44,050 nucleotides of DNA from an uncultured Acetatifactor sp. GTDB lineage: Bacteria; Bacillota; Clostridia; Lachnospirales; Lachnospiraceae. A model generated the notes under the pieces. That model saw only the letters and a program-made list of their open reading frames with translations. It was not told the DNA's origin and did not search any database. The translations under genes were made by a program, and so were the position numbers. The stretch covers positions 1 to 44,050 of the forward strand of contig CAJUAB010000007.1 in assembly GCA_910583845.1 (NCBI GenBank), read 5' to 3'. Below are positions 33,551 to 42,942 of this stretch, piece by piece; the stretch's first letter is position 1; each line of letters opens with the position of its first letter.

Positions 33551-35884
33551 ATGAAATTCAGCAATGGATGTTGGCTGCAAAAGGAAGGATGCGGGTGCTT
33601 TGCTCCCACGCAGGCCTATTTTACCAGGGTGACGGAAACGGAAGTAAGTATCTGCGCGCCCACCGGACAGATCAACAGCAAGGGAGCCACGCTGGGGGGA
33701 ATCAATCTGACGGTGAAAATCACTTCGCCCCGGGTGAATGTGCTGCGGGTGCAGACTTATCACCACCTGGGGGCCGTGGTCCGTGAGCCCGCGTTTGAGC
33801 TTGCCCTACAGGAATGCCCGCTGGATGTGGCGGAGACGGAGGAACGGATCGTCATAAAAAGCGGCAGCCTGTCTCTGGAGATCACCAAAAAGCCCTGGTC
33901 CATGACCTACAAGAGAGGCGGAAAGATTCTGACCCGCAGTACCGGCAGGGATCTGGCGCTGATGAAGACTGACTGGAAGGGCGAGTATTATGACCGTGGG
34001 GACAATGCGGACACCTATATCCGCCAGCAGCTGTCTCTGGGCGTGGGGGAACTGCTCTACGGCACAGGGGAACACTTTACTCCCTTTGTGAAAAACGGCC
34101 AGAGTATTGACATCTGGAACGCGGACGGCGGCACCAGCACGGAGCAGGCTTATAAAAACATCCCTTTCTATATCTCCAATAAGGGTTACGGTGTACTGGT
34201 CAATCATCCGGAGAATGTCTCCATGGAGCTGGGTACGGAGATGGTGACACGGGCCGAGTTCTCCGTGGAAGGCGGATATCTGGATTATATGCTGTTTGAC
34301 GGCCCCTCCATGAAGGACGTGCTGACGGCTTATACGGATATTGCGGGCAAGCCCTCCCTGCCGGCCCCCTGGACCTTCGGGCTGTGGCTTTCCACCTCTT
34401 TTACCACCAGCTATGACGAGAAGACGGTTATGAGCTTTATCGACGGCATGCTGGACCGCGGTATTCCCCTGCGCACCTTTCACTTTGACTGCTGCTGGAT
34501 GAAGGAATTTCACTGGTCGGACTTTCTGTGGGACGAGAGAGTTTTCCCGGACCCGGAGGGTATGCTGCGGCGCATCAAGGAAAAGGGCCTGAATATCTGC
34601 GTGTGGATCAATTCCTATATCGGGCAGGAATCCTGCCTGTTTGAGGAAGGCATGGAGAAAGGCTACTTTATCAGACGGCCCAACGGACAGGTCTATCAGT
34701 GGGATATGTGGCAGCCGGGCATGGCCATCGTGGATTTCACCAACCCGGAGGCGTGGAAATGGTTCCAGGACAAGCTGGAGACGCTGCTGGACATGGGAGT
34801 GGACTGCTTCAAGACGGATTTCGGAGAGAGGATTCCCACAGAGGCTCTGTACTTTGACGGTTCCGATCCCAAAAAGATGCACAATTATTATACCTATCTG
34901 TACAATAAATGTGTGTATGAGCTGCTTGAAAGAAAACGGGGCAAGGGGGAGGCAGTGCTGTTTGCCCGTTCTGCCACCGTGGGCGGACAGAAATTTCCGG
35001 TACACTGGGGCGGCGACTGCTGGTCCGACTACGAGTCCATGGAAGAAAGCCTGCGGGGAGGATTAAGCCTTCTGATGAGCGGTTTCGGTTTCTGGGCCCA
35101 TGATATAGGCGGTTTTGAACATACCTCCACGCCGGATGTTTACAAGAGGTGGGTGGCTTTCGGCCTGCTTTCCTCCCACAGCCGTCTCCACGGCAGCACC
35201 TCCTACAGGGTGCCCTGGGTCTATGATGAGGAAGCGGTGGACGTGTGCCGGTTTTTCACCCGTCAAAAGGCACGGCTGATGCCCTATCTGTATGAGACTT
35301 CCATCTACACCAGCCGCACGGGCATTCCCACTATGCGCAGCATGGTGCTGGAATACCCTGCCGACAGAAATTGCAGTTATCTGGACAAACAGTATATGCT
35401 GGGCGACAGCCTCCTGGTGGCGCCGATCTTTAACGAGGAGGGCATCGGGGAATATTATCTGCCCGAGGGTACATGGACAGATTTCCTCACCGGCCAGGTG
35501 CGGGAGGGAGGCAGATGGTACAGCGCCAGGTACGATTATCTGAGTCTGCCCATGATGGTGAAAGAGTGCTCCATCATTGCCCTGGGCGCCCGGGACGACC
35601 GGCCCGATTATGACTATGCGGACGGCGTGGAGCTGCGGATCTATGAACTGCACAACGGAGCCAGCGCGGAGAGGACCGTATACGGCATGGACAACCAGGC
35701 GGCGCTGACTCTTCGGGCATCCCGTCACGCGGGAGCCGTCACATTGGATGTACAGGCGGAGAAGCCCTGCAAGGTGCGCCTTGTCAATGTAAAAGCGGTA
35801 TCCGCCGACGGCGCGGACATCCGCATAGAAGGCAATGACACCATCGTTTCGCCTGCGGCGGCCCACATGGTGGTGAACTGCTGA
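33551..35884 (+). CDS. yicI: Alpha-xylosidase, glycoside hydrolase family 31
   Basis: A cytoplasmic retaining alpha-glycosidase that removes non-reducing alpha-xylosyl units, for example isoprimeverose from xyloglucan breakdown. The 777-residue length matches YicI. The nucleophile lies in KTDFGERIP (D423) and the acid/base in HWGGDC (D489); GFGFWAHDIGGFE and LLSSHSRLHGS are family landmarks. The N-terminal beta-sandwich includes LLYGTGEHFTPFVKNGQ. There is no signal peptide. The start at ATG 33551 follows GGAGGAGG. No transporter or sugar kinase lies next to it in this window. Confidence 0.92.
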   Translation: MKFSNGCWLQKEGCGCFAPTQAYFTRVTETEVSICAPTGQINSKGATLGGINLTVKITSPRVNVLRVQTYHHLGAVVREPAFELALQECPLDVAETEERIVIKSGSLSLEITKKPWSMTYKRGGKILTRSTGRDLALMKTDWKGEYYDRGDNADTYIRQQLSLGVGELLYGTGEHFTPFVKNGQSIDIWNADGGTSTEQAYKNIPFYISNKGYGVLVNHPENVSMELGTEMVTRAEFSVEGGYLDYMLFDGPSMKDVLTAYTDIAGKPSLPAPWTFGLWLSTSFTTSYDEKTVMSFIDGMLDRGIPLRTFHFDCCWMKEFHWSDFLWDERVFPDPEGMLRRIKEKGLNICVWINSYIGQESCLFEEGMEKGYFIRRPNGQVYQWDMWQPGMAIVDFTNPEAWKWFQDKLETLLDMGVDCFKTDFGERIPTEALYFDGSDPKKMHNYYTYLYNKCVYELLERKRGKGEAVLFARSATVGGQKFPVHWGGDCWSDYESMEESLRGGLSLLMSGFGFWAHDIGGFEHTSTPDVYKRWVAFGLLSSHSRLHGSTSYRVPWVYDEEAVDVCRFFTRQKARLMPYLYETSIYTSRTGIPTMRSMVLEYPADRNCSYLDKQYMLGDSLLVAPIFNEEGIGEYYLPEGTWTDFLTGQVREGGRWYSARYDYLSLPMMVKECSIIALGARDDRPDYDYADGVELRIYELHNGASAERTVYGMDNQAALTLRASRHAGAVTLDVQAEKPCKVRLVNVKAVSADGADIRIEGNDTIVSPAAAHMVVNC

Positions 35885-35976
35885 TGGGCCAGGGCAGGAG
35901 ATGAACCGGGCCCCCATTCAGAATGCCTGCCCTTCCTTCGGCCCCCTGCAACAGGCACTTGCCTGCCGTATTCTTT

Positions 35977-36014
35977 CGTATTCACGGGCGCAAATTGTAA
36001 CGCTCGTGAATACG
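35977..36014 (+). terminator. Long hairpin after yicI
   Basis: CGTATTCACGGGCG (35977-35990) pairs with CGCTCGTGAATACG (36001-36014), with one bulge or mismatch, about 95 bases after the yicI stop. No clear T run follows, so it may instead be a processing or repeat-derived hairpin. Confidence 0.45.
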
Positions 36015-36058
36015 GCAGCAATTCCCTGCTGACATGGCTGCTTCCCCAAGACCAGGCA

Positions 36059-36229
36059 GAGCGTGTTTGAAGAATCCTTCCCATCATCTGTAGCGGTAAA
36101 CCGCGTCCCCACATTTGCGTGAAATTTGCGCCAAATTCAGGTTACATAGCCCACTATGCGGCATCCTCTGGCACCAATCTCCCCCATATTGTGACGTACA
36201 CCTGACGAAAAGCATTTTCAAACACGCTC
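36059..36229. repeat. MITE-like element, 171 bp
   Basis: Perfect 13-base terminal inverted repeats, GAGCGTGTTTGAA (36059-36071) and TTCAAACACGCTC (36217-36229), enclose 145 bases without coding capacity. This is the layout of a non-autonomous miniature inverted-repeat element. Similar GCGTGTTTGAA-bounded repeats are familiar to me from Lachnospiraceae intergenic regions, but this is from memory. Confidence 0.6.
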
Positions 36230-36315
36230 AAGTTCTGTCAAGGAATAAGGGGCCATTTTTGGAAGTGCCCCGGACGGAACAGTCCGGTTCTGAGAAAACG
36301 GACAGAAACAGCTGA

Positions 36316-36744
36316 TCAGACACCAAATAAGCGCCGCCGGATCATTTCCGCCTCTTCTGAGAACTGCACACGGTCGAGATAATCCGACACCTTTATTTCC
36401 ATTACTTCCACGGGACGGCAGCTTTCCCGTGAGATCCATTGCCATTCATCTATTTTTTCGAAGGAATCCGCTCTGACCTTATACACATATCCAATCCCCC
36501 GGGGATCAAGAGAGCCATATATAAGCAGAATTTTTCCATCGTGACATGCAAAATCCCGTCTGCCCCCGGGATTGTCCGGATACCAGCGGATCGGCAGGGC
36601 GAAGGGAATCACCTGGTCTATGGTTTCGGCGGCGTAAACAGCCGCCATGGAATCAAGATCCCGGCCACCGGCGGCCTGCTGCGGGGTCAGGATCTCCAGT
36701 TTATATTGACTCCCATGATACAGATATTCCGGTTTTTCATTCAT
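36316..36744 (-). CDS. Conserved hypothetical protein, 142 residues
   Basis: Read leftward from the ATG at 36742-36744. Key stretches are YLYHGSQYKLEILTPQQA, AVYAAETIDQVIPFALPIRW, GVGYVYKV-type text (GIGYVYKVRADSFEKIDEWQW) and a helical end. YHGS near the N-terminus followed by YAAE faintly recalls the ADP-ribosyltransferase/Tpt1-like fold, but this is weak. I recall similar stand-alone hypothetical proteins in Clostridia; no function is known to me. It is surrounded by non-coding sequence on both sides. Confidence 0.6.
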   Translation of the reverse strand: MNEKPEYLYHGSQYKLEILTPQQAAGGRDLDSMAAVYAAETIDQVIPFALPIRWYPDNPGGRRDFACHDGKILLIYGSLDPRGIGYVYKVRADSFEKIDEWQWISRESCRPVEVMEIKVSDYLDRVQFSEEAEMIRRRLFGV

Positions 36745-37091
36745 CTTGATCTCCCATCTGCCGTTTGGGACTGTGGGCACAAACGGCCATAAAAGCTATG
36801 TGTTCCGAACGCCCGGGCCGTCCGGTCTGCGCCATTGCGCCGCCGGGATCTCCAGCCCATGGCCCCACGCCGCCGAAGCGTTGCCCGGTACCGGTATGTC
36901 CTGGGTGCCTGGGATGTGCAATCTCCGGCCGGAAGGAACACAGGTATATATGGATTATATACGGCCGGGCGGAGGATGGCAACCTTTACGGGCAGTTTAT
37001 TGTTTATGGCGCCGCTATGCAGCGCGTCCCGCAACAGTCTGACGAAAAGCAAAAAACAGACGCATATAAAGGTGAAAATTCTGTGAAAAGG
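36745..37091. other. Non-coding stretch before pepF
   Basis: Several short frames exist but none has a ribosome site with protein-like sequence. I see no repeat or RNA structure here. Confidence 0.4.
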
Positions 37092-37120
37092 TTTACAATT
37101 CCCGGAAAAAAAGGTATGAT
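37092..37120 (+). promoter_or_regulatory. Sigma-A promoter of the oligopeptidase gene
   Basis: TTTACA (37092-37097), a 17-base spacer and TATGAT (37115-37120), 54 bases before the start codon. Confidence 0.6.
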
Positions 37121-37174
37121 GTTAATTTAGAGTAGCCTGCTTACGGATCAGCGGGCGATGAGAGGAGAAATCAT

Positions 37175-38845
37175 ATGAAATTCAGTGATATGCCTTACGA
37201 ACGGGTAGATTTTGAAAAAGTGGGAAGAGAGCTTTCCGGCCTGATTAAGGAGTTGGAGGAGGCTAAGAGTGGCGAGGAGCAGTTTGCCGTACATCAGCGG
37301 TATTATGAGTTGACGGACCATGTGAATACTCTGATGACCATCGGCCATATCCGCCACGACATCAACACGGTGGATGAATTTTACGAGAAAGAGCGCAAAT
37401 ACTATGATGAGATGGGCCCGGTATTCCAGAACCAGGTTCTAGAGTATATGCAGAAGCTGTACGCGTCTCCGTACCGGGACTACCTGGAGAGCAAGATCGG
37501 CCCTGTGGCCTTCAAGAACATGGAAGTGGCAATGAAAGCCTTTGACGAGAGGGTCATTACCCTGTCCCAGGAGGAAAACGCGCTGACCACCGAGTACGAT
37601 CAGCTGATTGCCAGCGCGAAGATTCCCTTTGACGGCAAGGAACTGAACCTGTCCCTGCTGCGCCCCTATCTGGTGAGTCCGGACCGGGAAGTCCGCAGAC
37701 AGGCCTGGGGCAAGAAGACGGAATTTTTCCAGGAGAACGCCGAAAAGCTGGATGAGATCTATGACAAGCTGGTGAAAAACCGCACCGCGCAGGCCAGAGC
37801 CATGGGTTACGAGAATTATCTGGAGCTGGGATACTACCGTATGGGCCGGAACTGCTACGGGCAGAAGGAAGTGGAGAGCTTCCGCAGACAGATCAAGCAG
37901 TACTTTGTGCCCTTTGCCGAGAAACTTCACGAACGCCGCAGAAAGCGCCTGGGTCTGGATAAGCTGAGCTATATTGATCTGTCCGTGTATTTTAAACAGG
38001 GGAATCCCGCCCCCACCGGTACGCCGGAGGAGATTATGGCAGCGGGACGGAAAATGTACCGGGAACTTTCCCCGGAGACAGGCGAATTTTTTGACTTTAT
38101 GATGGAAAACCAGCTTTTCGATGTGCTGGGCCGGAAAAATAAGCGGGCAGGCGGTTATATGACCTATATGCCGGATTACCATTCTCCCTTTATCTTTGCC
38201 AACTTCAACGGAACCAGCGGGGATGTGGATGTGATCACGCATGAATGCGGACATGCCTTTCAGGGTTATCTGTCCGGGCAGGACCCGATCCGTGAGCACA
38301 GTGACATCACGATGGAAACCGCCGAGATCCATTCCATGTCCATGGAATTTATGACGGAGAACTGGATGGAACTGTTTTTCGGCGACAGGAAACAGGATTA
38401 TATTGACATGCATCTGGAGGATTCCGCTATCTTTATCCCCTATGGCTGCATGGTGGACGAGTTCCAGCACATCGTATATGAGAACCCGGATATGACGCCG
38501 GCCGAGCGTCACTCGGTCTGGCTGGGGCTGGAGGCGGAGTACAGGCCGCATATGGATTATGAGGACAACCCCTTCTTTGGCAAGGGAGCTCTCTGGCAGC
38601 AGCAGCTGCACATCTATAACGCGCCGCTGTACTACATTGATTACTGTCTGGCACAGACCTGCGCTCTGCAGTATAAAATCTGGAAAGACAGAGATTTTCA
38701 GGAAGCCTGGACTTCCTACTTAAAACTTTGCAAGCTCTCCGCCAGTGACTTCTTCACAAAAATGATCCCCGCCGTGGGGCTGGATAATCCTTTTGAGGAG
38801 GGATGTATCCGACATCTGGTGGAGAGCCTGGAGGCATCCATATAA
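37175..38845 (+). CDS. pepF: M3-family oligoendopeptidase (PepF-like)
   Basis: A 556-residue cytoplasmic zinc metallopeptidase that degrades short peptides. The zinc site is HECGH (H356, E357, H360) with the third ligand E384 in TAEIHSMSMEF, as in M3 peptidases. ANFNGTSGDVDVITHECGHAFQ is the strong family region, and the C-terminal YIDYCLAQTCALQYK is typical of the group. There is no signal peptide. The start at ATG 37175 has GAGAGGAG upstream. It appears to be a single-gene unit or the first gene before the foldase, 96 bases on. Confidence 0.9.
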   Translation: MKFSDMPYERVDFEKVGRELSGLIKELEEAKSGEEQFAVHQRYYELTDHVNTLMTIGHIRHDINTVDEFYEKERKYYDEMGPVFQNQVLEYMQKLYASPYRDYLESKIGPVAFKNMEVAMKAFDERVITLSQEENALTTEYDQLIASAKIPFDGKELNLSLLRPYLVSPDREVRRQAWGKKTEFFQENAEKLDEIYDKLVKNRTAQARAMGYENYLELGYYRMGRNCYGQKEVESFRRQIKQYFVPFAEKLHERRRKRLGLDKLSYIDLSVYFKQGNPAPTGTPEEIMAAGRKMYRELSPETGEFFDFMMENQLFDVLGRKNKRAGGYMTYMPDYHSPFIFANFNGTSGDVDVITHECGHAFQGYLSGQDPIREHSDITMETAEIHSMSMEFMTENWMELFFGDRKQDYIDMHLEDSAIFIPYGCMVDEFQHIVYENPDMTPAERHSVWLGLEAEYRPHMDYEDNPFFGKGALWQQQLHIYNAPLYYIDYCLAQTCALQYKIWKDRDFQEAWTSYLKLCKLSASDFFTKMIPAVGLDNPFEEGCIRHLVESLEASI

Positions 38846-38941
38846 TGGATTGAGTAAAAAAGCGTTCTATGGAAGCGGCGTATGTACGACGGGTGTATTC
38901 GCCGGAAATCCGCGGAACCGGAAACAGAGAGGAAAACAGAA

Positions 38942-40531
38942 ATGTCCAGAAAGAATACCCAGCAGGAAGCTCCCGGTCAAGAGTCCAGACCCATGACCAA
39001 ATATGACCGCAAGATGCAGGCATACCGGGAGCAGGAAAAGAAGGAAAAGGCCCGGAAGCAGCAGGGAAATATTATCGGCATAGCCATTGTGGCGGTTGTG
39101 GCGGCCCTCGTACTTTCCTTCCCCATTCGGAATTACATGGCGGTGAACGGAACCTATATCACCGTGGGCGGCGAGAAAGTTACCAGGGTGGAATTTGACT
39201 ATCACTGTGCCATGGCCAGGACCAGTTTTTTGGCCCAGTACAGTAACTATCTGTCCATGATGGGCATGGATGCCGGCAATATTGACAATCAGATGTATTC
39301 CACCGACCTGACCTTCCGGGATTATTTTGAGAAGCAGGCCGTTCAGAGCATACAGCACACAAAGGCCATAAAGGCCGAGGCTGAGGCGGCAGGATTTACC
39401 TATGACACGGACGAAGAGTATGAGCAGACCATGGAGGAGCTGAAGAGCAGCGCCGCCGAAAACAGCATGTCTCTGAATAAATTCTTAAGGAGCATGTTCG
39501 GGAGCTACGCCACGGAGTCCCGTCTGGAGAAAGTGATCCGGGAGGGGATACTGACCACTGCCTACTATGGGCAGATTGAGGACGCGTCAGGACCGTCCGA
39601 CGCCGAAATCGACAGCTATTACGAAGAGAACAGCAAGAGTTATGACGTGGTGGATTACCATATGACCATAGTGGAGGCGAATCTTCCCACAGCGGCACCG
39701 GACGGAACTCCCACTCTGGACGCAGAGGGCAATGAGGTGGCTTACCAGCCTACGGAGGAAGAGACAGCCGCGGCTATGGAAGAAGCCAGGAAGACGGCGG
39801 AAACCGCCGAAAACACCATCATGGCAGAAGGAGATCCCTATGAGGCACAGAGTTACAGCGCCTCCCAGCTGCTTTTAAGCGACTGGCTGTTTGACGAAGC
39901 CCGGGTGAAGGGGGACAGCACAGTGGTGGAGGATACCACGAACCATCGTTACTTGGTGGCGGGCTTTGGACAGAGGTACCGGGTGGAGACTCCTACCGTG
40001 GATGCCCGTGTCATTGCCACCATGTCCGCCGACGCGCAGAGTATCCTGACACAGTGGCAGAACGGTCCGGCCACGGAGGAGAGCTTTATCGAGCTGTGTG
40101 ACCAATACAATGAAAACGCTGTGGAGGGTGCCCTGTATGAGGGGCTGGACACTAGCAGCATGAGCGAAGAGATAAACGCCTGGCTGGGAGACCCCGCCCG
40201 CAAGGCCGGAGATACCGCCGCCTTTACGGAGGAGAACGGTTCCAACTATGTGTTCTATTATGTGGGTGTCAATGATCCCGTATGGAAACTGAGTATCCGC
40301 ACTCTGCTGCTCAGCCGCACCATGCTGGAATATCTGGACCGCATCAGCGAGAATATGACGGTGCAGGACCCCAAGGGGAATCTGAATTATCTGAAGGTGG
40401 AGGCAGCGGCGTCTGAGGCGGCACAGCAGGAAAGCGCACAGGAGGGGGACGCGGCGGAAAGCTCCCCCGAAGCCGCCTCCGACAGCGCCACGGACACCGA
40501 CGGGGAAGATGCGGCGGGAGACGTGGGATAA
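38942..40531 (+). CDS. Membrane-anchored PrsA/SurA-like foldase
   Basis: A 529-residue protein with a Lys/Arg-rich cytoplasmic start, one transmembrane helix (residues about 42-62, IIGIAIVAVVAALVLSF) and a large extracellular part. That part has a SurA_N-like helical region (VTRVEFDYHCAMARTSF to GILTTAYYGQI) and parvulin-like sequence (VIATMSADAQSILTQWQN, then ELCDQYNENAVEGALYEGLD). The usual parvulin catalytic pattern is only partly recognisable, so chaperone activity may exceed isomerase activity. The C-terminus is a disordered Ala/Glu/Asp/Ser tail. ATG 38942 is chosen over an upstream in-frame codon because AGAGGAAAA precedes it. It has no lipobox. Confidence 0.7.
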   Translation: MSRKNTQQEAPGQESRPMTKYDRKMQAYREQEKKEKARKQQGNIIGIAIVAVVAALVLSFPIRNYMAVNGTYITVGGEKVTRVEFDYHCAMARTSFLAQYSNYLSMMGMDAGNIDNQMYSTDLTFRDYFEKQAVQSIQHTKAIKAEAEAAGFTYDTDEEYEQTMEELKSSAAENSMSLNKFLRSMFGSYATESRLEKVIREGILTTAYYGQIEDASGPSDAEIDSYYEENSKSYDVVDYHMTIVEANLPTAAPDGTPTLDAEGNEVAYQPTEEETAAAMEEARKTAETAENTIMAEGDPYEAQSYSASQLLLSDWLFDEARVKGDSTVVEDTTNHRYLVAGFGQRYRVETPTVDARVIATMSADAQSILTQWQNGPATEESFIELCDQYNENAVEGALYEGLDTSSMSEEINAWLGDPARKAGDTAAFTEENGSNYVFYYVGVNDPVWKLSIRTLLLSRTMLEYLDRISENMTVQDPKGNLNYLKVEAAASEAAQQESAQEGDAAESSPEAASDSATDTDGEDAAGDVG

Positions 40532-40681
40532 ACAAAAGAGAGGCAGAGACGTATCCTGCGGGAAGGGATTCTTCACAGAATAAAAGTCAGGACGACTACA
40601 GGATCAGCGGCAGCGGGCATTTCCTTCTGTCGCTGAAAACGATTTACACTGAGGCGTGACGCATATAAGGCAGGGAAAAAC

Positions 40682-41491
40682 ATGATGGATAAAAAAGTAT
40701 TGGTGCTGGACATAGACGGCACGCTGACCAACTCCCGGAAGGAGATCACGGACAAGACAAGAAAGGCCATATGGGACGCTGTGCTGAGGGGGCATAAGGT
40801 GATGCTGGCTTCCGGCAGGCCTACGCCGGGCATGCGGCGCTATGAGGAGGAGTTGGAACTTGCCCGGTACGGGGGCTATCTGCTTTCCTTCAACGGCGCG
40901 CGGATTGTGGAATGCCGCAGCGGTGACGTGATCTATCAGAGGAACCTCCCCCTTAACCTGGTGCCGGGGCTGTACCGTTATGCCAGAGAGCGCCATATGG
41001 GGCTGATCACCTATCTCTGGGATACCGTGATCTCCGCTTTCGAACCCGATGAATATGTACAGCTGGAGGCCAGGATCAACGGTCTGCCCATACGGGTGGT
41101 GGAAAACTTTCCGGAGTTTGTGGACTTTGATATACAGAAATGTCTGCTGACGGCACCGGGGGAGCAGGCGGCGGTGTATGAGAAGGAGCTACAGGAGAAG
41201 TATGGCGCATCGGCCAGCATCTATCGCTCGGAGCCGTTTTTCGTGGAGGTTATGCCCCTGGGGGTGGACAAGGCCAGCTCCATAGAGCAGATGCTGCCCG
41301 TCTTAGGGGTGGACAGGCAGCATGTAATCTGCTGCGGCGATGGTTTCAATGATATTTCCATGATCCGCTACGCGGGTCTCGGGGTGGCTATGGCCAATGC
41401 CCAGCCCGCGGTGCGCGAGGCGGCGGACTATATTACTGCCGGTAACGATGAGGATGGTATTGTACAGGTTATTCAGAAATTCATGAGCTAG
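40682..41491 (+). CDS. Cof-type HAD-IIB phosphatase
   Basis: A 269-residue sugar-phosphate or flavin-type phosphatase. Motif I is LDIDGTLT (D10, D12), motif II LASGRP, and motif III/IV CCGDGFNDISMIRYAG, with the C2B cap between. The closing VREAADYITAGNDEDGI is typical of YidA/Cof proteins. The substrate is not predictable. ATG 40682 or the overlapping ATG 40685 is the start. The cca gene follows within 40 bases, suggesting co-transcription. Confidence 0.88.
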   Translation: MMDKKVLVLDIDGTLTNSRKEITDKTRKAIWDAVLRGHKVMLASGRPTPGMRRYEEELELARYGGYLLSFNGARIVECRSGDVIYQRNLPLNLVPGLYRYARERHMGLITYLWDTVISAFEPDEYVQLEARINGLPIRVVENFPEFVDFDIQKCLLTAPGEQAAVYEKELQEKYGASASIYRSEPFFVEVMPLGVDKASSIEQMLPVLGVDRQHVICCGDGFNDISMIRYAGLGVAMANAQPAVREAADYITAGNDEDGIVQVIQKFMS

Positions 41492-41526
41492 ATGATGAGC
41501 TGGAGTGCGTTTGGATGGAGAGAAAT

Positions 41527-42861
41527 ATGGTAATAAATCTGCCGGAAAAGGTAAAATATATCATAGACAGGATCACGGCAGCGGGCTATGAGGCCTATGC
41601 CGTGGGCGGATGCATCCGGGACAGCATTCTCGGCCGCGAGCCAAACGATTGGGATATTACCACCTCCGCCAGGCCGGAGCAGATCAAAGCGCTGTTTAAC
41701 CGCACGGTGGACACAGGCATCGCCCATGGTACAGTGACAGTGATGCTGGACAGGGAGGGCTACGAGGTCACTACCTACCGTATCGACGGTGAGTACGAGG
41801 ACCACAGGCATCCCCGGGAGGTGAAATTTACATCCCGGCTGGTGGAGGATTTGCAGCGCAGAGACTTTACTGTGAACGCCATGGCTTACAATGAGACGGC
41901 GGGGCTGGTGGATGCCTTTGACGGGCTGGGAGATATCCGGCGGGGAGTGATCCGCTGTGTGGGCTGCGCCAGGGAGCGCTTTACAGAAGACGCTCTGCGC
42001 ATTCTCCGGGCCCTGCGGTTTTCCGCGCAGCTGGGCTACACGATCGAGGAAGAGACGCGGCAGGCCATACGGGACCTGGCACCGGACCTGGCCGCCATCA
42101 GCGCGGAACGCATTGCGGCGGAACTGGTAAAGCTGCTGGTTTCGCCGCATCCGGACTATTTGCGCCAGGCATATGACATGGGTGTCACAGCTGTGATTCT
42201 GCCGGAACTGGACCGCTGCATGGAAACGCCGCAGAACCATCCCCATCACTGTTATACGGTGGGGGAGCATATTCTGCACAGCCTGGAAGGCGTACCTGCG
42301 GTAAAGGATATGCGTCTGGCCATGCTGCTGCACGATATCGGCAAGCCCCGGACGCTGGAGACGGACGCGGAGGGGACTACCCATTTTCATGGACATCCTG
42401 CGGTGAGCGCGGAGATGTCGGAGGAGATTCTTCGCCGTCTTAAGTTTGACAATGACACCATCGCCACGGTCAGGCGTCTGGTGGAATTTCATGATTATGG
42501 AAATAATGTTAAGCCAACCCCGGCAGTTGTACGCCGGGCGATGAACAGAATCGGCAGAGACATTTTCGCCCGGCTGCTCATTGTGAAAAGGGCGGACATC
42601 GGGGCCCAGAGTGCCTATCGGCGCAGGGAAAAGCTGGAGCTGGTGGATGCTTGGGACAGGGTATACAGAGGTATTGAGGCCAAAGGGCAATGCGTTTCCA
42701 TGAAGGATCTGGCTGTGGGAGGCCGGGATCTGATCGCTGCGGGATATGAGCCGGGACCGCGGCTGGGCGCCATGCTGCAACAGATGCTGGAACATGTGCT
42801 GGAGGTGCCGGAGGACAATACCAGGGAAAAGCTGTTCAAGATTTTCCTGAAAGTAACATAA
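41527..42861 (+). CDS. cca: CCA-adding tRNA nucleotidyltransferase with HD domain
   Basis: Adds or repairs the 3' CCA of tRNAs. The nucleotidyltransferase head has GGCIRDSILGREPNDWDITT (from G27), with the D-W-D metal site, then VTTYRIDGEYEDHRHP and RRDFTVNAMAYN. The tRNA-binding region has ERFTEDALRILRALRFSAQLG. An HD domain follows (LLHDIGKPRT, H269-D270). About 444 residues from ATG 41527, preceded by GGAG; ATG 41515 is an in-frame alternative. Confidence 0.92.
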   Translation: MVINLPEKVKYIIDRITAAGYEAYAVGGCIRDSILGREPNDWDITTSARPEQIKALFNRTVDTGIAHGTVTVMLDREGYEVTTYRIDGEYEDHRHPREVKFTSRLVEDLQRRDFTVNAMAYNETAGLVDAFDGLGDIRRGVIRCVGCARERFTEDALRILRALRFSAQLGYTIEEETRQAIRDLAPDLAAISAERIAAELVKLLVSPHPDYLRQAYDMGVTAVILPELDRCMETPQNHPHHCYTVGEHILHSLEGVPAVKDMRLAMLLHDIGKPRTLETDAEGTTHFHGHPAVSAEMSEEILRRLKFDNDTIATVRRLVEFHDYGNNVKPTPAVVRRAMNRIGRDIFARLLIVKRADIGAQSAYRRREKLELVDAWDRVYRGIEAKGQCVSMKDLAVGGRDLIAAGYEPGPRLGAMLQQMLEHVLEVPEDNTREKLFKIFLKVT

Positions 42862-42942
42862 GTTTTGAAGGGCTCTCATAAGATAGGATAGGGTCGGGGC
42901 AGGGGCGCGCCGGAACGGTATATTTTATGGGAGGTACAGATC

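Noticed and set aside
33806..35005. 399-codon minus-strand frame opposite the alpha-xylosidase
   Set aside because: It is a shadow of the GH31 gene, without recognisable domains.
37439..38611. 390-codon minus-strand frame opposite pepF
   Set aside because: It is a shadow frame; pepF has intact catalytic motifs on the other strand.
41488..42879. 463-codon open frame on the minus strand
   Set aside because: It lies entirely opposite cca, is rich in His/Arg/Leu typical of antisense shadow frames of GC-rich genes, and has no ribosome site or motif.
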